Source of the DNA: Motacilla alba alba
Lineage: Eukaryota; Chordata; Aves; Passeriformes; Motacillidae
Assembly: GCF_015832195.1 (NCBI RefSeq)
Contig: NC_052032.1
Coordinates: 2,300,618 to 2,364,617, forward strand
Reading direction: 5' to 3'
Length of the DNA: 64,000 nucleotides
The notes under the pieces were generated by a model. It was given only the letters and a program-made list of their open reading frames with translations. It was not told the DNA's origin and did no database searches. Of this stretch, positions 12,240 through 26,399 are shown one piece after another; the first letter of the stretch is position 1, and each line of letters opens with the position of its first letter. The translations under genes and the position numbers were made by a program.

Positions 12240-13030
12240 CTCATGCCAGCAGCTCCAAGTCCTGCTGGACCCAGAGCTGGAGGCAGCTCTGCAGGTGGGG
12301 CCTCACCAGAGCAGATGGAAGGTCAGGTGGATTCCCAGCACAATTATGGATATCTCCTTACTCTGGGATCCTTGGTGCTGGTGACAGAGTTTCCTCACTA
12401 CGTCCTTGCAGTTGCTGTGAGAAAGGAGAGAAAAGTTGCAGCTTGGTCAGGTGTGAAGAGGCTTCTCCTCAAAAGCTCCAAGCTCAAGGTGAGAGGGAGT
12501 TGTGCTGTTCCTGTGCACTAAGATCCAGAGGGAGGATCTGCCTCTTCCTGAGAAAAAGGCTGTGGGTCTCAGATTTTGTCATCTTACTCCTCAGCTGGGA
12601 ACACGTTGCCCTTGAGAGTCTCCTGTGATGATCTTGCTGCTGTTTTCAAGGAGAGCAGCTCACGTGGGATAATTAATACTCACCTGAAATTTCCTCCCCT
12701 TTTGCAAATGTTGGCACAGGTGTCCTTGCAGGCTCCTCACTAAGGTGTTAATAAAGCCTCTCTCATCTCATTATTGCTTCCTGGATTTCAGGGAACTTTA
12801 TGCCCATGGTGTTCCATGACTGGCTTTCATTTAAAATTTAAAATCCCTTTTTATTGTTGGGTAATTGAAGCTGCGTTTTTCAAGGCATTTCCAAAGACAC
12901 CCAGAATGGCCCTGGGCCAGCTCTGCTCACTCCTATGGATGTGCAAGGCTGGGAATGGCAATCCAAGGCAGAATGGAAATCTCTCCCCACACTCAGCTGA
13001 AGCTGCAGATTGCGGGAGGTCAGAGGATGG

Positions 13031-13250
13031 TGGAATCATGGAATCTTCTGAGCTGGAGGGGATCCCCAAGGACCATCCAGCCCAGCCCCTGTCCCTGCCC
13101 AGACCCCCCAGCAACCCCACCCTGGGCATCCCTGGCAGCGCTGGCCAAAGGCTCCTGGAGCTCTGGCAGCCTCGGGGCCGTGCCCATTCCCTGGGGAGCC
13201 TGGGCAGTGCCAGCACCCTCTGGGGGAAGAACCTTGCCCTGATCTCACAG
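13031..13250 (-). mobile_element. CR1-type fragment, antisense
   Basis: Contains CCCCACCCTGGGCATCCCTG, GGCAGCGCTGGCCAAAGGCT and GAACCTTGCCCTGA. The same segment is present at 29085-29400 (same strand) and inverted at 55600-55975, so it is an interspersed family. I assign it to CR1 by its context and layout. Confidence 0.8.
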
Positions 13251-13370
13251 AGTTCCCAGAATTCACAGAATCACTGGGTTGGAAGAGACCTTCAAGATCA
13301 TGGAGTCCAACCCAGCCTCAAAACCTCAACTAAACCCTGGCACCCAGTGCCACATCCAGGCTTTGTTAAA
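13251..13370 (-). mobile_element. Short CR1 3' end, antisense, abutting another CR1
   Basis: Starts with the reverse-complement octamer (CACAGAATCAC), continues with TTGGAAGAGACCTTCAAGAT, and stops abruptly at CCAGGCTTTGTTAAA. At that point a second CR1 3' end begins. It is therefore 5'-truncated to about 120 bases, as is common for CR1. Confidence 0.85.
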
Positions 13371-13720
13371 CACAGAATCACAGAATAATGAGGTTGGAAG
13401 AGACTTCTAAGATCATTCAAGTCCAACCTATGCCCTAGCACCTCAACTAGACTACAGCACCAAGTGCCAACACACCCAGGGATGGTGACTCCACCACCTC
13501 CCTGGGCAGGCCATTCCAGAAATTTATCATCCTTTCTGTGAAAAAACTTTTTCCTTAAATCCAAGCTAAATTTCCCTTGGTGCAGCTGGAGACTGTGTCC
13601 TCTGGTTCTCCAGCCTGAGCTGCCCTGGCCCAGCTCCAGCCTTTCCCTGGCTCCTGTCCCTGTCCCAGAGCAGACATCGGAGCTGCCCCAGAGTGCAAAG
13701 CACCTGGAATCCAGGATCAT
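13371..13720 (-). mobile_element. CR1 LINE fragment, antisense
   Basis: Begins CACAGAATCACAGAATAATG and GGTTGGAAGAGACTTC, followed by ACACCCAGGGATGGTGACTC, ATTCCAGAAATTTATCATCC and AAATTTCCCTTGGTGCAGCT. This is the reverse complement of the CR1 3' region. It is older than its left neighbour by sequence divergence. Confidence 0.85.
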
Positions 13721-14775
13721 CCTGCTGAAATTTTCCTTGTATCTGTTGCCCCTCCTCTGTCTCTGTGCACCTCTGCATAAAGTTTGGCCCCATGTCTTTT
13801 TTATCATTCCTGGAATCATAAAATTGAAATTACAGGAGACTTTCTTGTAGCATCTGTTCTGCTGCAGCCTCTGAGAACCTCCTGTGCTGCACTAAACAAG
13901 GTGATTAATCCCCACCTTTTGAGGTTTGATTCTTTTCCTCATCTTTTCTCCAGAGAGAGAGATTTGCCTTCTGCTGTTTGGTTTTTCTTGGTAGTGTAGG
14001 TGGTTTTTGCGGTTTTTTGTTGGTTTTGTTTTTTGTTTTTGTTTTTAACATTTCACTCTTGCTGTTGCTTATTGGCCTCCAGATCCAAACTTAAAATGCC
14101 AAAGGCAGTGTTTGCTGTAGCTTCAAGTTCTCAAAAGTTGATGTGGAAATTGAAGCCTCCAGCTCTGTTCCTTCTGCCCTTTGTTTCATCATAGGTGATA
14201 AATTTTCCCATCAAAAGCTTCCCAGCCTGTGATATGTGAAGGAAAAGGAAACAGAAGGGGCACTTCCATAATTACAGGGCTATAAAGGCATAATAAAAAT
14301 AAATGTGGTAACAGGAGACACAACACCTCTGAATATGAGCCCTCGGAGTCAGCACTTCTGTTGGGTAAAAAGGTATTTTTATCATCAGAGGATGGTACAG
14401 AAACTTACACCCCACACCCAAAAGTTTCCATCTCTCGCAAGTACAGAAGTCCCAAAACATCTTTGCAATTAAATTTGACCTTTAAAAATATTAGATCCAG
14501 GGCTTTCCTTTGAAATTCCTTTCTAGAGGCAATGAGGATATTATTTAATGTTCCTTCCCCCACCCAGGGGTACAGGTGAGCATTGCCTTCACACAGCTCA
14601 TGGACACACAGAAAGAATTGTGCCAAACTGTGCCTGGCTCCTGGTTGCCATTGCACAGGGATTTCCTTCTGCCAGCAGGCCCTTGGTGCTGTGAAAAAAG
14701 GAAAAAGTTCCCCACATGAAGAGCTCTGCCCACCAAGGGCTCATGGATTAATTTAATCTCTTCTCCTGTTCCCAG

Positions 14776-14888
14776 ATTTCGCAGAGTTTGTTTTCCTGGG
14801 GCTGTTCCTCACTGAGATGTCTTTGAAGATGTATGGGCTGGGGCCAAGGAATTACTTCCACTCTTCATTCAACTGCTTTGACTTTGGG
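14776..14888 (+). CDS. CACNA1B: Exon 12: IIS2 and start of IIS3
   Basis: A 113-base exon, phase 1 to phase 0. It completes Tyr and encodes [20 protein letters not shown] (IIS2), then [17 protein letters not shown], which leads into IIS3. The S2 acidic residue and the conserved SSFNCFDFG at the S2-S3 boundary match human Cav2.2 closely (NYFHSS against human SYFRSS). The acceptor is TTCCCAG and the donor GTGAGT. Confidence 0.98.
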
Positions 14889-14916
14889 GTGAGTAATGTC
14901 CAGCAGGGTGGATAAA

Positions 14917-15210
14917 TTATGGAATGGTTTGGGGTGGAAGGGGCCTTAAAATCATCTAATTCCAACCCCCTGCCATGGGCAGGGACACCTTCCACTGTTG
15001 CCCCAACCCCGTCCAACCTGGCCTTGGCCACTGCCATGGATATGGGGAGAGCCACAGCTGCTCTGGGAATTCCATTCCAACCCCTCCCCACCCTCACAGG
15101 GAAGAATTCCTTCCCAATATCCCATCCAACCCTTCCCTCCATCCTGTCACTCCATGTCCTTGAAAACCCTCCCTGTGACAAGCAGGTGTCTCTCCTGTCA
15201 TTCAGGTGCT
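14917..15210 (-). mobile_element. CR1 LINE fragment, antisense
   Basis: Begins TATGGAATGGTTTGGGGTGG, followed by CCCCTGCCATGGGCAGGGAC, ACCTTCCACTG and CACAGGGAAGAATTCCTTCC. It is antisense and starts about 28 bases after the exon 12 donor. The right end is approximate. Confidence 0.88.
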
Positions 15211-16194
15211 GGGCGTTTAAGGATGAGTATGGAAATCCACGGGAAGTGCTCCTGGGGGGAGCAGTCCCTGTATAAATTAGCAGTGAAATGCATTAAGCTT
15301 CTCTCGTTATCCTCCTTTTGGAAGGGAAGTGACAGCCGGGGGATTTCATTTCCTCCAGCCCCGGGCTGTTGGCAGCATTAGCACCCCTGAGTGCTCTGAT
15401 TGCCGGCAGATTCTGTCCCTTCCATTGCAATGAGCTGATTGAAAGACAAAAAAAACCACAACCACATCTTGCTGCTCATGTCACCCACTGAGCAGCCTTC
15501 ACCCGGAGTCACACGGGCAGAGCTTTGCAGACATCACCAGGAGCAGCACAGTAAACACCTGATGAGGTGACAGCAGGGCAATAATTCAAATTCTTACAGT
15601 ACAGAAGTCCAGGCTCAAGCTGCAGCTCTGGTGTGAATAGCGGGGCTGGGTTTGGCTCCACCTGACAGAGAGCCTGGCGTGTGGATGTTAATTTATTCAT
15701 TAAAAGCTATTAGCTGTAATCTGTGCTCAGACGAGAGCTCCCCTCTCTTATCTGCAGCGTGGGCTGAGCAGGACTGAGGCTGTTGTAACAACCCAGATAT
15801 GGAGCTCCAGATCCAGCCTCGGGCACAGGGAGAGTGGCTCAGGTCACTGCGCTCCTCACCCAGCCCTGCTCTGACATTCAGGCTGCTGTTTCTAGCTTTT
15901 ATCTGCCAAAATGCCGGGAGTGACTCTTCCTCCATGAAGCCAAATTCCTCTGCTCCCACGAGGGAGGAGGAGGTGTTACCACCTTCAGCGAGTGACCCTC
16001 CTAAATCCAAGGCTCTGAGTTGAGCCAATTTATTATCTTTTTGGCTGTGGCAGCAGCAAAACTCAGAGTAAATAGAATTTGAGGTTCAGTCACCCACCTG
16101 CATCCAGCAGCCTGAGGTGTTGCACGAGGCTGTCCCAGATGTGGGGCTCTGGTTTTGGGGTGTCCTGGCAGCTGTGGATGTTAGCTTTCAGGAA

Positions 16195-16625
16195 CACATA
16201 ATCATGGAATGATGATAAGCAGGTGCTTTTATCGAAGAGCTCTGGGTGTCAGGGGCACAGACCCAAATCTGACTGACATGGGTTCAGGATGAACGTGTTT
16301 TTATACTCTTATGGTTATATAACTACATATTCATCATTAAACTTATATTGTTCTATTGTACACATTGATCTCATCCGAGCATGGATTTTGTAATTTCCAT
16401 CAAACCCCCCCCCAAACATAGTTTCTCATGATTCCTGTTACGATTAAATAATAATTATATCTAATTACCAAACAATCATCGCATTTAACAATCATATCAT
16501 TTATCATGTAAAAATCACATCATTTATCATAGTTATTAAATGATTATACAGGTGCAGTTTCACATGATCCAGTAAAGCCCAACATTTTCCCAGGGCCTAC
16601 CAGGCCCGACCTTTCTTTCCAACCC
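16195..16625 (-). mobile_element. Solo-LTR-like element, minus strand
   Basis: Read on the minus strand this stretch has an AT-rich U3-like part, a TATAAAA box (around 16298-16306 in window coordinates) and then an R/U5-like segment with AACCCATGTCAGTCAGATTT. No internal gag/pol sequence is present. LTR identity rests on this layout and its isolated AT-rich character; boundaries are not confirmed by a target-site duplication. Confidence 0.55.
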
Positions 16626-16768
16626 CCCCTGAATATCCCATGATTTTAGAAACATTTTATCCCTATGCTATCATGGTGGCTCAGAGGGCTGGGATGGGTT
16701 GTCCTGCATAGCCCAAGGGGCAGTGCCCAGACCCAGACTGTCCATGAATTGTCCTTTAGGGATGCCAC

Positions 16769-16870
16769 TGATGCCTTGTGAAGGCTGCCCTAGAACAGAG
16801 ACTAGGCAGAGCTAAAGAATAAATTAGGGATTTAGTAGGGACCATGGGCAGCACAGGGGTCGATGTCCTG
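16769..16870 (-). mobile_element. Fragment of the LTR family found at 33711 and 36370
   Basis: Shares TGATGCCTTGTGAAGGCTG, CCTAGAACAGAGACTAGGC and AGAGCTAAAGAATAAA with the longer copies in introns 16 and 17, then diverges. On the minus strand this is the polyadenylation-signal end of the LTR. Confidence 0.65.
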
Positions 16871-17403
16871 CACTGGGTGGGCTCTGAGCTGCCCCCCAGG
16901 CTGGCTGCCAATTTCCTTGGATCCCTACATCCAGGATGGTCCTTCCACAAGGAGAGCTGGTCACAGGTGATTTAGGAGCTTGCACAAGGCAAAAGCTGCA
17001 CTTAGGAGGTGTCTGAGCTTTGTGGGCTGTGCAGCCCTGGCAGGGAGCTCCGCCGAGGGTTTCCCAGGGGGGAAAGCTGTTGATCTATTGCTAATTCCTC
17101 CTCCTTCAGAGAATCCATAGGGATCCTCCTTCTGTCTGTGTTTTTCCCTCCCTCACCCACCTTCCAGCCCCCAGAACGAGTTCAGCACTGGAACATCACA
17201 GAGCTCTGTACCCAGTTTTGTCTGACAAACCATCGAGATGGAACTGTGCGAGCTCAAAGGGTGAAACAACAAACCAGAGCAACATCTGCCTGGGGAGCAG
17301 CAGCCCAGTGGGAACCAGGCTCCCAGGAGGGGCTGCTGAGGAAAATTTATTATAGTGCCGTGTACAGGGGCTGAGGAAAGGTTTTTGCTAATTCATGAGT
17401 GCC

Positions 17404-18091
17404 TGGGTTTGAAAGGACAGGTGTGTGCTAAGGAAGGCAGGAGCCTCCCCTGAAATGGAAAATGAAAAATGTAATTATTTACATTTTGCTCCCAGTTATT
17501 ATGATTTTGAAACTAAGAGGCTCTCAGGCAAAGATATGGGAGCAGGAATAACAGTTCTTTACTAGGAAAATTAAAATACAAATGCAATAGTACAAAAAAC
17601 CCCAAAATACTGTTAGAGTCAGAACATGCCCTGACCCCCTGTGGGTCAGGGTGGTGGCAGCAGTGCCATTCCATGGTGGCTCAGCCCTCCTGCAGTGACA
17701 GCTGTGCTTCTGCTGGAGCAGGGATCCTGCACAAGGCTGGAGTTTTCCTCTGAAGCTCCAGGGCTGCTGGAGATGGGCCTGCTCTCCCTCTGGGAATGCA
17801 GGGAGAAGAAAGCTGCTCCTCTGGGAATGCAGGGGGCAGAGGCTGCTGTGCTGTTCCAGGCTCAGATTGTATCCAGGTAGGAATGCTTGGCTCCTGCCCT
17901 GGGCGCAGCATCTCCCCATGGGATGATGGAATTTGATCAGCCATGCAGGGACACTCAGTGGCCATGAACAGCAGAGATCTCCTGGAGGGAGGATTGGCTG
18001 TGGCAGAGATAAAGAAACCTGCCCCATGGACAGCAGAGACTGCCCCAGCTCTGACAGATGGTGATAGAGCACACACCCAGCTACACCTGAG
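17404..18091 (-). mobile_element. LTR-like interspersed repeat, copy 1 of 3
   Basis: About 690 bases, highly similar to 22230-22911 and 53117-53850. Common left boundary at TTTGAAAGGACAGGTG and right boundary at CACCCAGCTACACCTGAG. On the minus strand it ends GCTAAGGAAGG-complement to TCTTTTCAAACC, as in songbird endogenous-retrovirus LTRs (recognised from memory). No internal viral genes flank it. A minus-strand open frame of about 150 codons runs through all three copies. Confidence 0.7.
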
Positions 18092-18296
18092 GCAATGAGC
18101 GATTCCCTGTGGTGGGAGAGAAGTTTTAGTTCCTTCTTCTTCACATGGCAGATACTGGAATTATCAACTATTGTGGATTTCCCTTTCCCTCAGTATTTTC
18201 TGGAAGCTCGGGGCACAGTGTGTGTTGCAGGACTCTTAAGCAGTGATGGAATTTTCAGAGACATCCAAGTTTTTGTCATGAAAGGGTTGGAGAAGG

Positions 18297-18518
18297 AACT
18301 GTTGGCATTTGCAGTTGAGGCAGCATTAAAATGTTCTAATTAAAAATTACAGTGTCCTTCAAAAAAAAAAAAAAGGTATTTAAGATAGTTTGATTGCTAG
18401 AGAAGAAAGCAACAAGCTCCTCTCAGTGTATAATCACAGAGTCTTCTCCTCCTGGCTATGGAGAAAGCTGGGGTGAGGTTTTCCAGTTCTCCTGGCTAAT
18501 TTGGGATTCTCCTGAACT
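18297..18518 (+). repeat. 222-base local duplication, copy 1
   Basis: Nearly identical to 19294-19514, starting at AACTGTTGGCATTTGCAGTT and ending at GATTCTCCTGAACT. An A run of slightly different length and a few substitutions distinguish the copies. A direct duplication about 1 kb apart within intron 12. Confidence 0.92.
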
Positions 18519-19170
18519 TTTTGTAACAAAGGGGTTCCCAATGCTGCTGCCCCCATTAATCCTCTCTCCCACAGCACAAACCAGCTGGGCTCTGGTGATA
18601 ACCAGTTCTAAACTGGTGTTTATGGTGTTCTTTGCCCAGCTGGGGCCCACGGGCAGTGGGAGCTCAGAAATGTTGGGTTAATGTGAATTGTGCCAGCAAT
18701 TGGCAGGGAAATGCCAGTTTGATCCTATTGACTCTGCAGAAACCTGTGTGGGTTTAATTGTCCTTCCCAGCTGTGCCGAACCCATCACTGTTTGTCCTTT
18801 TCCTAATGAAGGATTTTTGAGAAGATTTTTCCCTTGCTTGAGGTGAATTCTCTGCCATCCTTAAACCAACCAGAAAAACAAAACTTGAAAAACCCTCCTT
18901 GATTTGGGACAATTTTTTCAGCACCCCCAGCCTGAGGGCCAGGCAGATGATGGGATGTCTGTGCCAGAGGCTTTGCAGGATCTCATAATAATTATTGCTT
19001 TAATTGCTTTCCTAAAGACTCTCAGCAGCCAGGAGTTTCTGGTAGACGTTACCCAGAGCTGCTGTTCTGCTGCAGATGGGGAGTTTTAATCCTTGGGATG
19101 GGAAGGGGAGGATGGGGCAGTGCCCTCCTGCACCTTTGCAGGTTGTGTGGGGTGGGAAAAGGAAGGACGG

Positions 19171-19297
19171 TGGGCTGATAGGAGAATGTAATTTTTTGCT
19201 TTGGTTTTAAGCTTGTTTAAAACTAATATCTCAGGTTATCACTCATATTTTGTGGTAAAACCCCCAAGTTTTATTTTCCTTCTGAGTCCCATCAACT
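19171..19297 (+). repeat. About 125-base degenerate repeat, unit 1
   Basis: Unit with GTGGGCTGATAGGAGAATGT, TTTTAAGCTTGTTTAAAAC, then TTTTGTGGTAAAAC and TTCTGAGTCCCATCAACT. Three further units lie at 20486-20612, 20654-20768 and 20769-20910, on the other side of exon 13. Confidence 0.85.
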
Positions 19298-19514
19298 GTT
19301 GGCATTTGCAGTTGAGGCAGCATTAAAATGTTCTAATTAAAAATTACAGTGTCCTTCAAAAAAAAAAAAAGTATTTAAGATAGTTTGATTGCTAGAGAAG
19401 AAAGCAACAAGCTCCTCTCAGTGTATAAATGACAGGGTGTTCTCCTCCTGGCTATGGAGAAAGCTGGGGTGAGGTTTTCCAGTTCTCCTGGCTAATTTAG
19501 GATTCTCCTGAACT
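19294..19514 (+). repeat. 222-base local duplication, copy 2
   Basis: Second copy of the 18297-18518 segment. Its left edge overlaps the last bases of a 125-base repeat unit (AACT shared), and its right edge lies 51 bases before exon 13, so it borders the region expected to contain the branch point. Confidence 0.92.
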
Positions 19515-19547
19515 GCCTGAACTCTGATTCCTGAGTGCCCTGTCTGA

Positions 19548-19679
<132 letters not shown>

Positions 19680-19708
19680 TAAGTGCAGCTCCCTTGGCAC
19701 TCACACGT

Positions 19709-20127
19709 GGCATTCACATTTTCTGGAAAAATCCCTTCACCCAGGGTTTTTCTCCTGGGAAGCTGAGCAGCCTCAGAGAAAGACGAAACATTTCCTATCT
19801 CATTTGCTTCTCCTGTGCTGTGCTCGTGTGGAATGTGTTTGGGGATTGTTCACCCACAGGTGATTGTTCCATTGCATTCTGCTGGGAGTTGTTTTCACTC
19901 TTGGGCCAGTCAGGGCCAAGCTGTGTTGGGGCTCTGGAGAGAGTCACGAGCTTCCATTATTAGCTTTTTAGCATTCTGTCTGTGTCCTTTCTGTATTCTT
20001 TAGTATAGTTTAGTATGGTATTCTTTAGTATAATATAGTATCATAAAGTAATAAATTAGCCTTCTGAGAAGATGGAGTCAGATTCATTCCTTCCTACATC
20101 TGCAGGCAACCCAAATGCAATACTCAC
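19709..20127 (+). mobile_element. Solo LTR-like element, plus strand
   Basis: Shares its whole length with an inverted copy at about 45736-46146: TTTTTCTCCTGGGAAGCTGA, GGCCAAGCTGTGTTGGGGCT, TTTCTGTATTCTTTAGTATA, AGTATCATAAAGTAATAAAT and AGATGGAGTCAGATTCATTC. AATAAA near the 3' end fits an LTR polyadenylation signal. I recognise the 3' end from songbird endogenous retrovirus LTRs. It starts about 30 bases after the exon 13 donor. Confidence 0.75.
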
Positions 20128-20485
20128 AGCAGGCTCTGAGCACCCAGGAAATCCCCATCCCCAGCCTCAGGGCCAGGAGGAGTTCTTTCCACATTTATCA
20201 AGAATAAACTAATAATTAAATAGCTAAAAAGTTTAAAATAAACAAAAGAAAACAATGCCCCAACCCCCTGAAGCAGCTGGCACAAAATCCCTGCCTACCC
20301 CAACCTCCAAGGTCTGCACTGGGGGCCAGGGGCAGATTGAATCTGAAGATGCAGAATTCCCCTTTCCTTGGCTCAGCAGTTGGAATTTTTGGGAATTCCT
20401 GAGTCTGGATTTACACCCACAATGGATTCTAAGAGCCCTTTCTCTCCTCAGCCTCACGTCCAGGTTTGGCTGCCCTTGATTCTCA

Positions 20486-20910
20486 GTGGGCTGACAGCAG
20501 AATGTCCTTCTTTGCTTTATTTTCAGGCTTGTTTAAAACAAAAATATTGTGTTATCACTTGTAATTTGTGGTAAAAAGCCCAAGTTTTATTTCCTTTCTG
20601 AGTCCTATCAACTTCCCACTGATCTGATGACAATTCCTTAAGTGGGAATGACAGTGGGCTGACAGGAGAGTGTCCTTATTGATTTATTTTTAAGCTTGTT
20701 TGAAACAAAAATCTCAGTTTATCACTCTTATTTTGTGGTAATTTTTTTTTCCTGAGTCCCACCAACTTAGAATGTCCTTCTTTGCTTTATCTTTAGGCTT
20801 GCTTGAAAAAAAAGAATATTTTGTTATTTCTTGTATTTTGTGGTAAAAATACCAAGTTTTATTTTCTTTCTGAGTCCTATTAACTTCCCACTGATGAGAA
20901 TTCCTTAAGT
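20486..20910 (+). repeat. About 125-base degenerate repeat, units 2 to 4
   Basis: Three units at about 20486-20612, 20654-20768 and 20769-20910, each with AGAATGTCCTTCTTTGCTTT-like, GGCTTGTTTAAAACAAAAAT-like and TTCTGAGTCCTATCAACTTC-like segments. Units 2 and 4 share an extra tail ending GAATTCCTTAAGT (ACAATTCCTTAAGT in unit 2), so a longer unit (about 155 bases) may be the ancestral period. Confidence 0.85.
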
Positions 20911-21790
20911 ATTCAGGCTCTGGAAAAGCAGCTTCCCTGGGGATTGCTGGGTGCTAATCCCAGGGCTGAGCTGCTGTGCTGACACAAATCTGAAATGTGG
21001 TCCTGCTGCCTGGGCTGGGACTGTCGGAGTTTTTCAGCCTGGAGACTCCGAGGTGGAATTTTCACTAAGGTTTCCACAGGTTTTCTGTTGGTTTTGTGCT
21101 CCTGCCTTGAGTTAATGTGTGCTGGCATTAGCAAACAGCTCCTGTGCCATTTCCTAACCCATCCAGAGCCATTTCTGCAGGATTGCTGTGGAAATTGATG
21201 ACAAATTTAGGTGTTCCTGCTGTTGTTTTCCACCTTATTTTTCACACCGTTACCTCTTCAGTGCTCCCTTGCTTCCATCACTCCCTGAATTCTTCATAGC
21301 TTGAAGTAACAGGAGCAGGGACAGCCCCTCCCTCCAAAAACACCCCAACCACCTTAAACAGATAAGGAAAATCTGAGCAAAACAGTCATTTGATGTAACC
21401 AGGAATGAGTTTTCTAGCTCTCTGGGGCTGATTTGTACCTGCTGATTGTTTATTGCTAATTATTATTATTCACATCCCAGATTTGTGTGTGGTACTGTGT
21501 CATTTGTTGTCTTCTGGGAAAAACAGGTTTGAAACTTTTAAGTTCTGTAAATGTCCAGCAAGAGAGGTGGGTACCTGCACCAAAAATGTGCTTTACCTTT
21601 GCACTGATTTATGTGTGGGAAACTCCTGGGTTTGCAGCAAATTCAGAGCAATTTTCACCAGATCATTGTACTCAGAGCTGCTGAGATCTGCTCTTGCTGA
21701 TTTTGTAAATATTTTGGACGTTTTTGTAAGTTACAATTTTATTTTTGTGGGTTCTGACCGCTGATTGCAGTCAGCATGATAAAGGGATGA

Positions 21791-22110
21791 AACATGGAAT
21801 TATTTAGATTGGAAAAGACCTTCAAGGCCATTGTGTCCAACCAGTCTTTCCAAGGCCACCACTCACCCATGACCCCAAGTGCCACATCTGCAGCGATGGT
21901 GACCCCACCGCTGCCTGGGCAGCCTGGCCAGGGCTTGACAAACCTTTTAATGAAGAAATTTTTCTCAATACCCAACCTAAACCTGTCTAGGACAATTTGA
22001 GGCTGTTCCCTCTTGTTATTGCTCATTCCTTGGGAGAAGAGATTTAATTTCACAAACCAAGCTGAGGGCTCTGGCCCTTCTCAGGACAGCAAGTGACACT
22101 CTCAAGCCAC
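21791..22110 (-). mobile_element. CR1 LINE fragment, antisense
   Basis: Begins AACATGGAATTATTTAGATT and GGAAAAGACCTTCAAGGCCA, followed by CCCCAAGTGCCACATCTGCA, GTGACCCCACCGCTGCCTGG and TTCTCAATACCCAACCTAAA. This is an antisense CR1 distinct from the common subfamily here. Confidence 0.85.
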
Positions 22111-22229
22111 TGATGCTGAAGTTCCCCAGCTCTAATTAAGTGGATTTTTCACCCCACATGACAGAATTGAGTTCATTGTGTGACCAGAGGCAGGTCCCTG
22201 CAGCTCCCAGGGGGAATCCTGCATTATCC

Positions 22230-24581
<2,352 letters not shown>

Positions 24582-24654
24582 GTTCAATTTCCAAGATGAA
24601 ACTCCAACCACAAATTTCGACACCTTCCCTGCTGCCATCCTCACAGTCTTCCAG
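24582..24654 (+). CDS. CACNA1B: Exon 15: repeat II pore turret and first P-helix part
   Basis: A 73-base exon, phase 2 to phase 0. It finishes Gln and encodes [20 protein letters not shown], then TVFQ. This is the extracellular S5-P segment and first P-helix of repeat II, unchanged from human Cav2.2 as I recall it. The acceptor is CTCTCCAG and the donor GTAAAG. Confidence 0.98.
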
Positions 24655-26209
24655 GTAAAGCCATTCCTTGTCCTGGGGCAGTGCTAGAATTGAAATTCCT
24701 GGGTGTTTCTTCCTGCTTAGGGAGGGCAAACAAGCCCTCAAAAACCTGTGGAATTTAGGAAAGGGGAAGTCCTTCCTTCTCATGTGTTGTACTTTGCTGA
24801 CCAATACATGCATCCCTAAAATTAAATTAAAAATCACTGCTGTGGTATTAAGGAAAACTAGAACAAAAGATTTATTGCTAGGAGGAAAATGCTGATAAAA
24901 CAGATATTTCTGTGCTAAGTTAAAATCTGTGTGTGCCCAGCCTGTGCCACATCTGGGTGTGCCCTTTGTGTTCTCCAGTGCCTGCCCTTGGAGTTGCAGC
25001 TCTGGCAGATGCAATGCTTGGGTTTAAAGCTGAATTTTGCAGCTGTTTTCTACCTGTCTTTTTAAAAATCAAAAATTAAAATGGTTTAAAATTATTTAAA
25101 AACATTTTAAATAATTAGAAAATAATGTTTTCAGGTGTTTCCCAATGCAGGAGAGTTGGGGCTGCTCCAGCTGCAGGTGACCCTCACAGATCCAGCACTT
25201 CCAGCCTTGTCCTGCACAGTGTGGGCTCCCCCTGATCCAAAATTCCCCAGATTTCAGCAAGGCCTGGCTGATGTATTTCAGTGTCATGACCCCAAAAGGA
25301 GATAAAAAGGAAGGGAAGGGGGATGATGACAATTTCTGGATTAAGACAGAAGAAGAATCTCAGGGGAAACATGTCCTGAGAGCTCTGCAGGAGCCACTGC
25401 CCAGATGTGAGGCAGGTTCAGTGCTCACCTCACAGGATATTGCCCATCACGGGGGATTAAGATTTGCATAAGATTTGCATAAGATTTTCCTGCTCATCAA
25501 AGGAAGGGCTCAGAGACAGGTATTGCCAGGGAGCAGCTCCGGATATGAGCCATGGGAATGTTGGTTTTGCTTTGCTTTGGGACTGGAGCTGCCTGTGGAA
25601 TACTCAGCTGGAATATTTCCTGTTAGTTCTGAGATAAACACGCTGCAGTGTGGGGTGAAGGAAAGCACGTGGGTTTAAGATATTTGTCTGGAATGTCAGA
25701 GGCAGGAGCTAAACCCAGCAAAAGCCATCAGCCCTGGATTAACTGTGGTCTCCCAGAGGCTCTTTGATACCCCTGCTCTCCTTCCATCCCACTCCTTCCC
25801 TGAACTGCAAACTCCAGCTCAGTGTTTCTTCACTCTGGGGTTGGGATCCCTTTCCAAGCTTTTCTTCCATAACCTCAGCCAGGCTGAGCAGAGCAGCATC
25901 AGTCAGAGACAGCATTCAATGTGCTGAATAAAGGAAGTTAGATATGCCCTGCCCACCCCAGTACCTTTGGAGATTCTCTGTGTAAGAAGCTTCTGAAACA
26001 AACTCTTCTGCCCTCTGCTTTAGCCCATTTTTATCCCAGCAGCCCTGGCTGGGTCATGGTCCTGTCACTGGACACCCAGGATGGGCTTTGTCCACCTGGC
26101 AGCTGGCTGAGCTCAGCCTAAACTCCCTCAGAGGAGCACCAACCTTCATCTCCAGCTCCTGACTCCCGAAGAAGTCCCTGTGAACTGAATACCCAGCTGT
26201 GGATAATCC

Positions 26210-26292
26210 AAATACACACACAAAAAACATCCATGAGCACAGAACCTCTGGAAAGCAGAGTTCTGTGTTAGGTACCTGTGCCCTGCTCCCTG
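26210..26292 (+). repeat. About 83-base direct repeat, left copy
   Basis: Matches 27211-27293, including AACATCCATGAGCACAGA, CCTCTGGAAAGCAGAGTTCT and GTGTTAGGTACCTGTGCCC. It lies about 110 bases left of an antisense CR1, and its partner lies right of the CR1. Confidence 0.9.
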
Positions 26293-26399
26293 AGTTCCTC
26301 TGGAAATCCTCACAGGCTGCTGGGGGCAGAGCAGAGGTGACAGCTGGAAATGAGGAGTGGCACTGGCAGGATGGGAGCAGAGCTCTGCCTGCCCATGAC

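Larger units (their letters stand above)
5744..14775 (+). other. CACNA1B: Intron 11
   Basis: A 9.0 kb phase-1 intron, the longest complete one in the window. It holds CR1 fragments at about 5755-6136 (+), 6254-6624 (-), 8745-9115 (-), 11890-12239 (+), 13031-13250 (-), 13251-13370 (-) and 13371-13720 (-), a 24-base tandem repeat at 6741-6812, a 21-base triplet repeat at 10079-10142 and a T run at 7977-7993. The stretches 6820-8740, 9120-10070, 10150-11880, 12240-13030 and 13720-14775 show no recognised feature. Confidence 0.75.
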
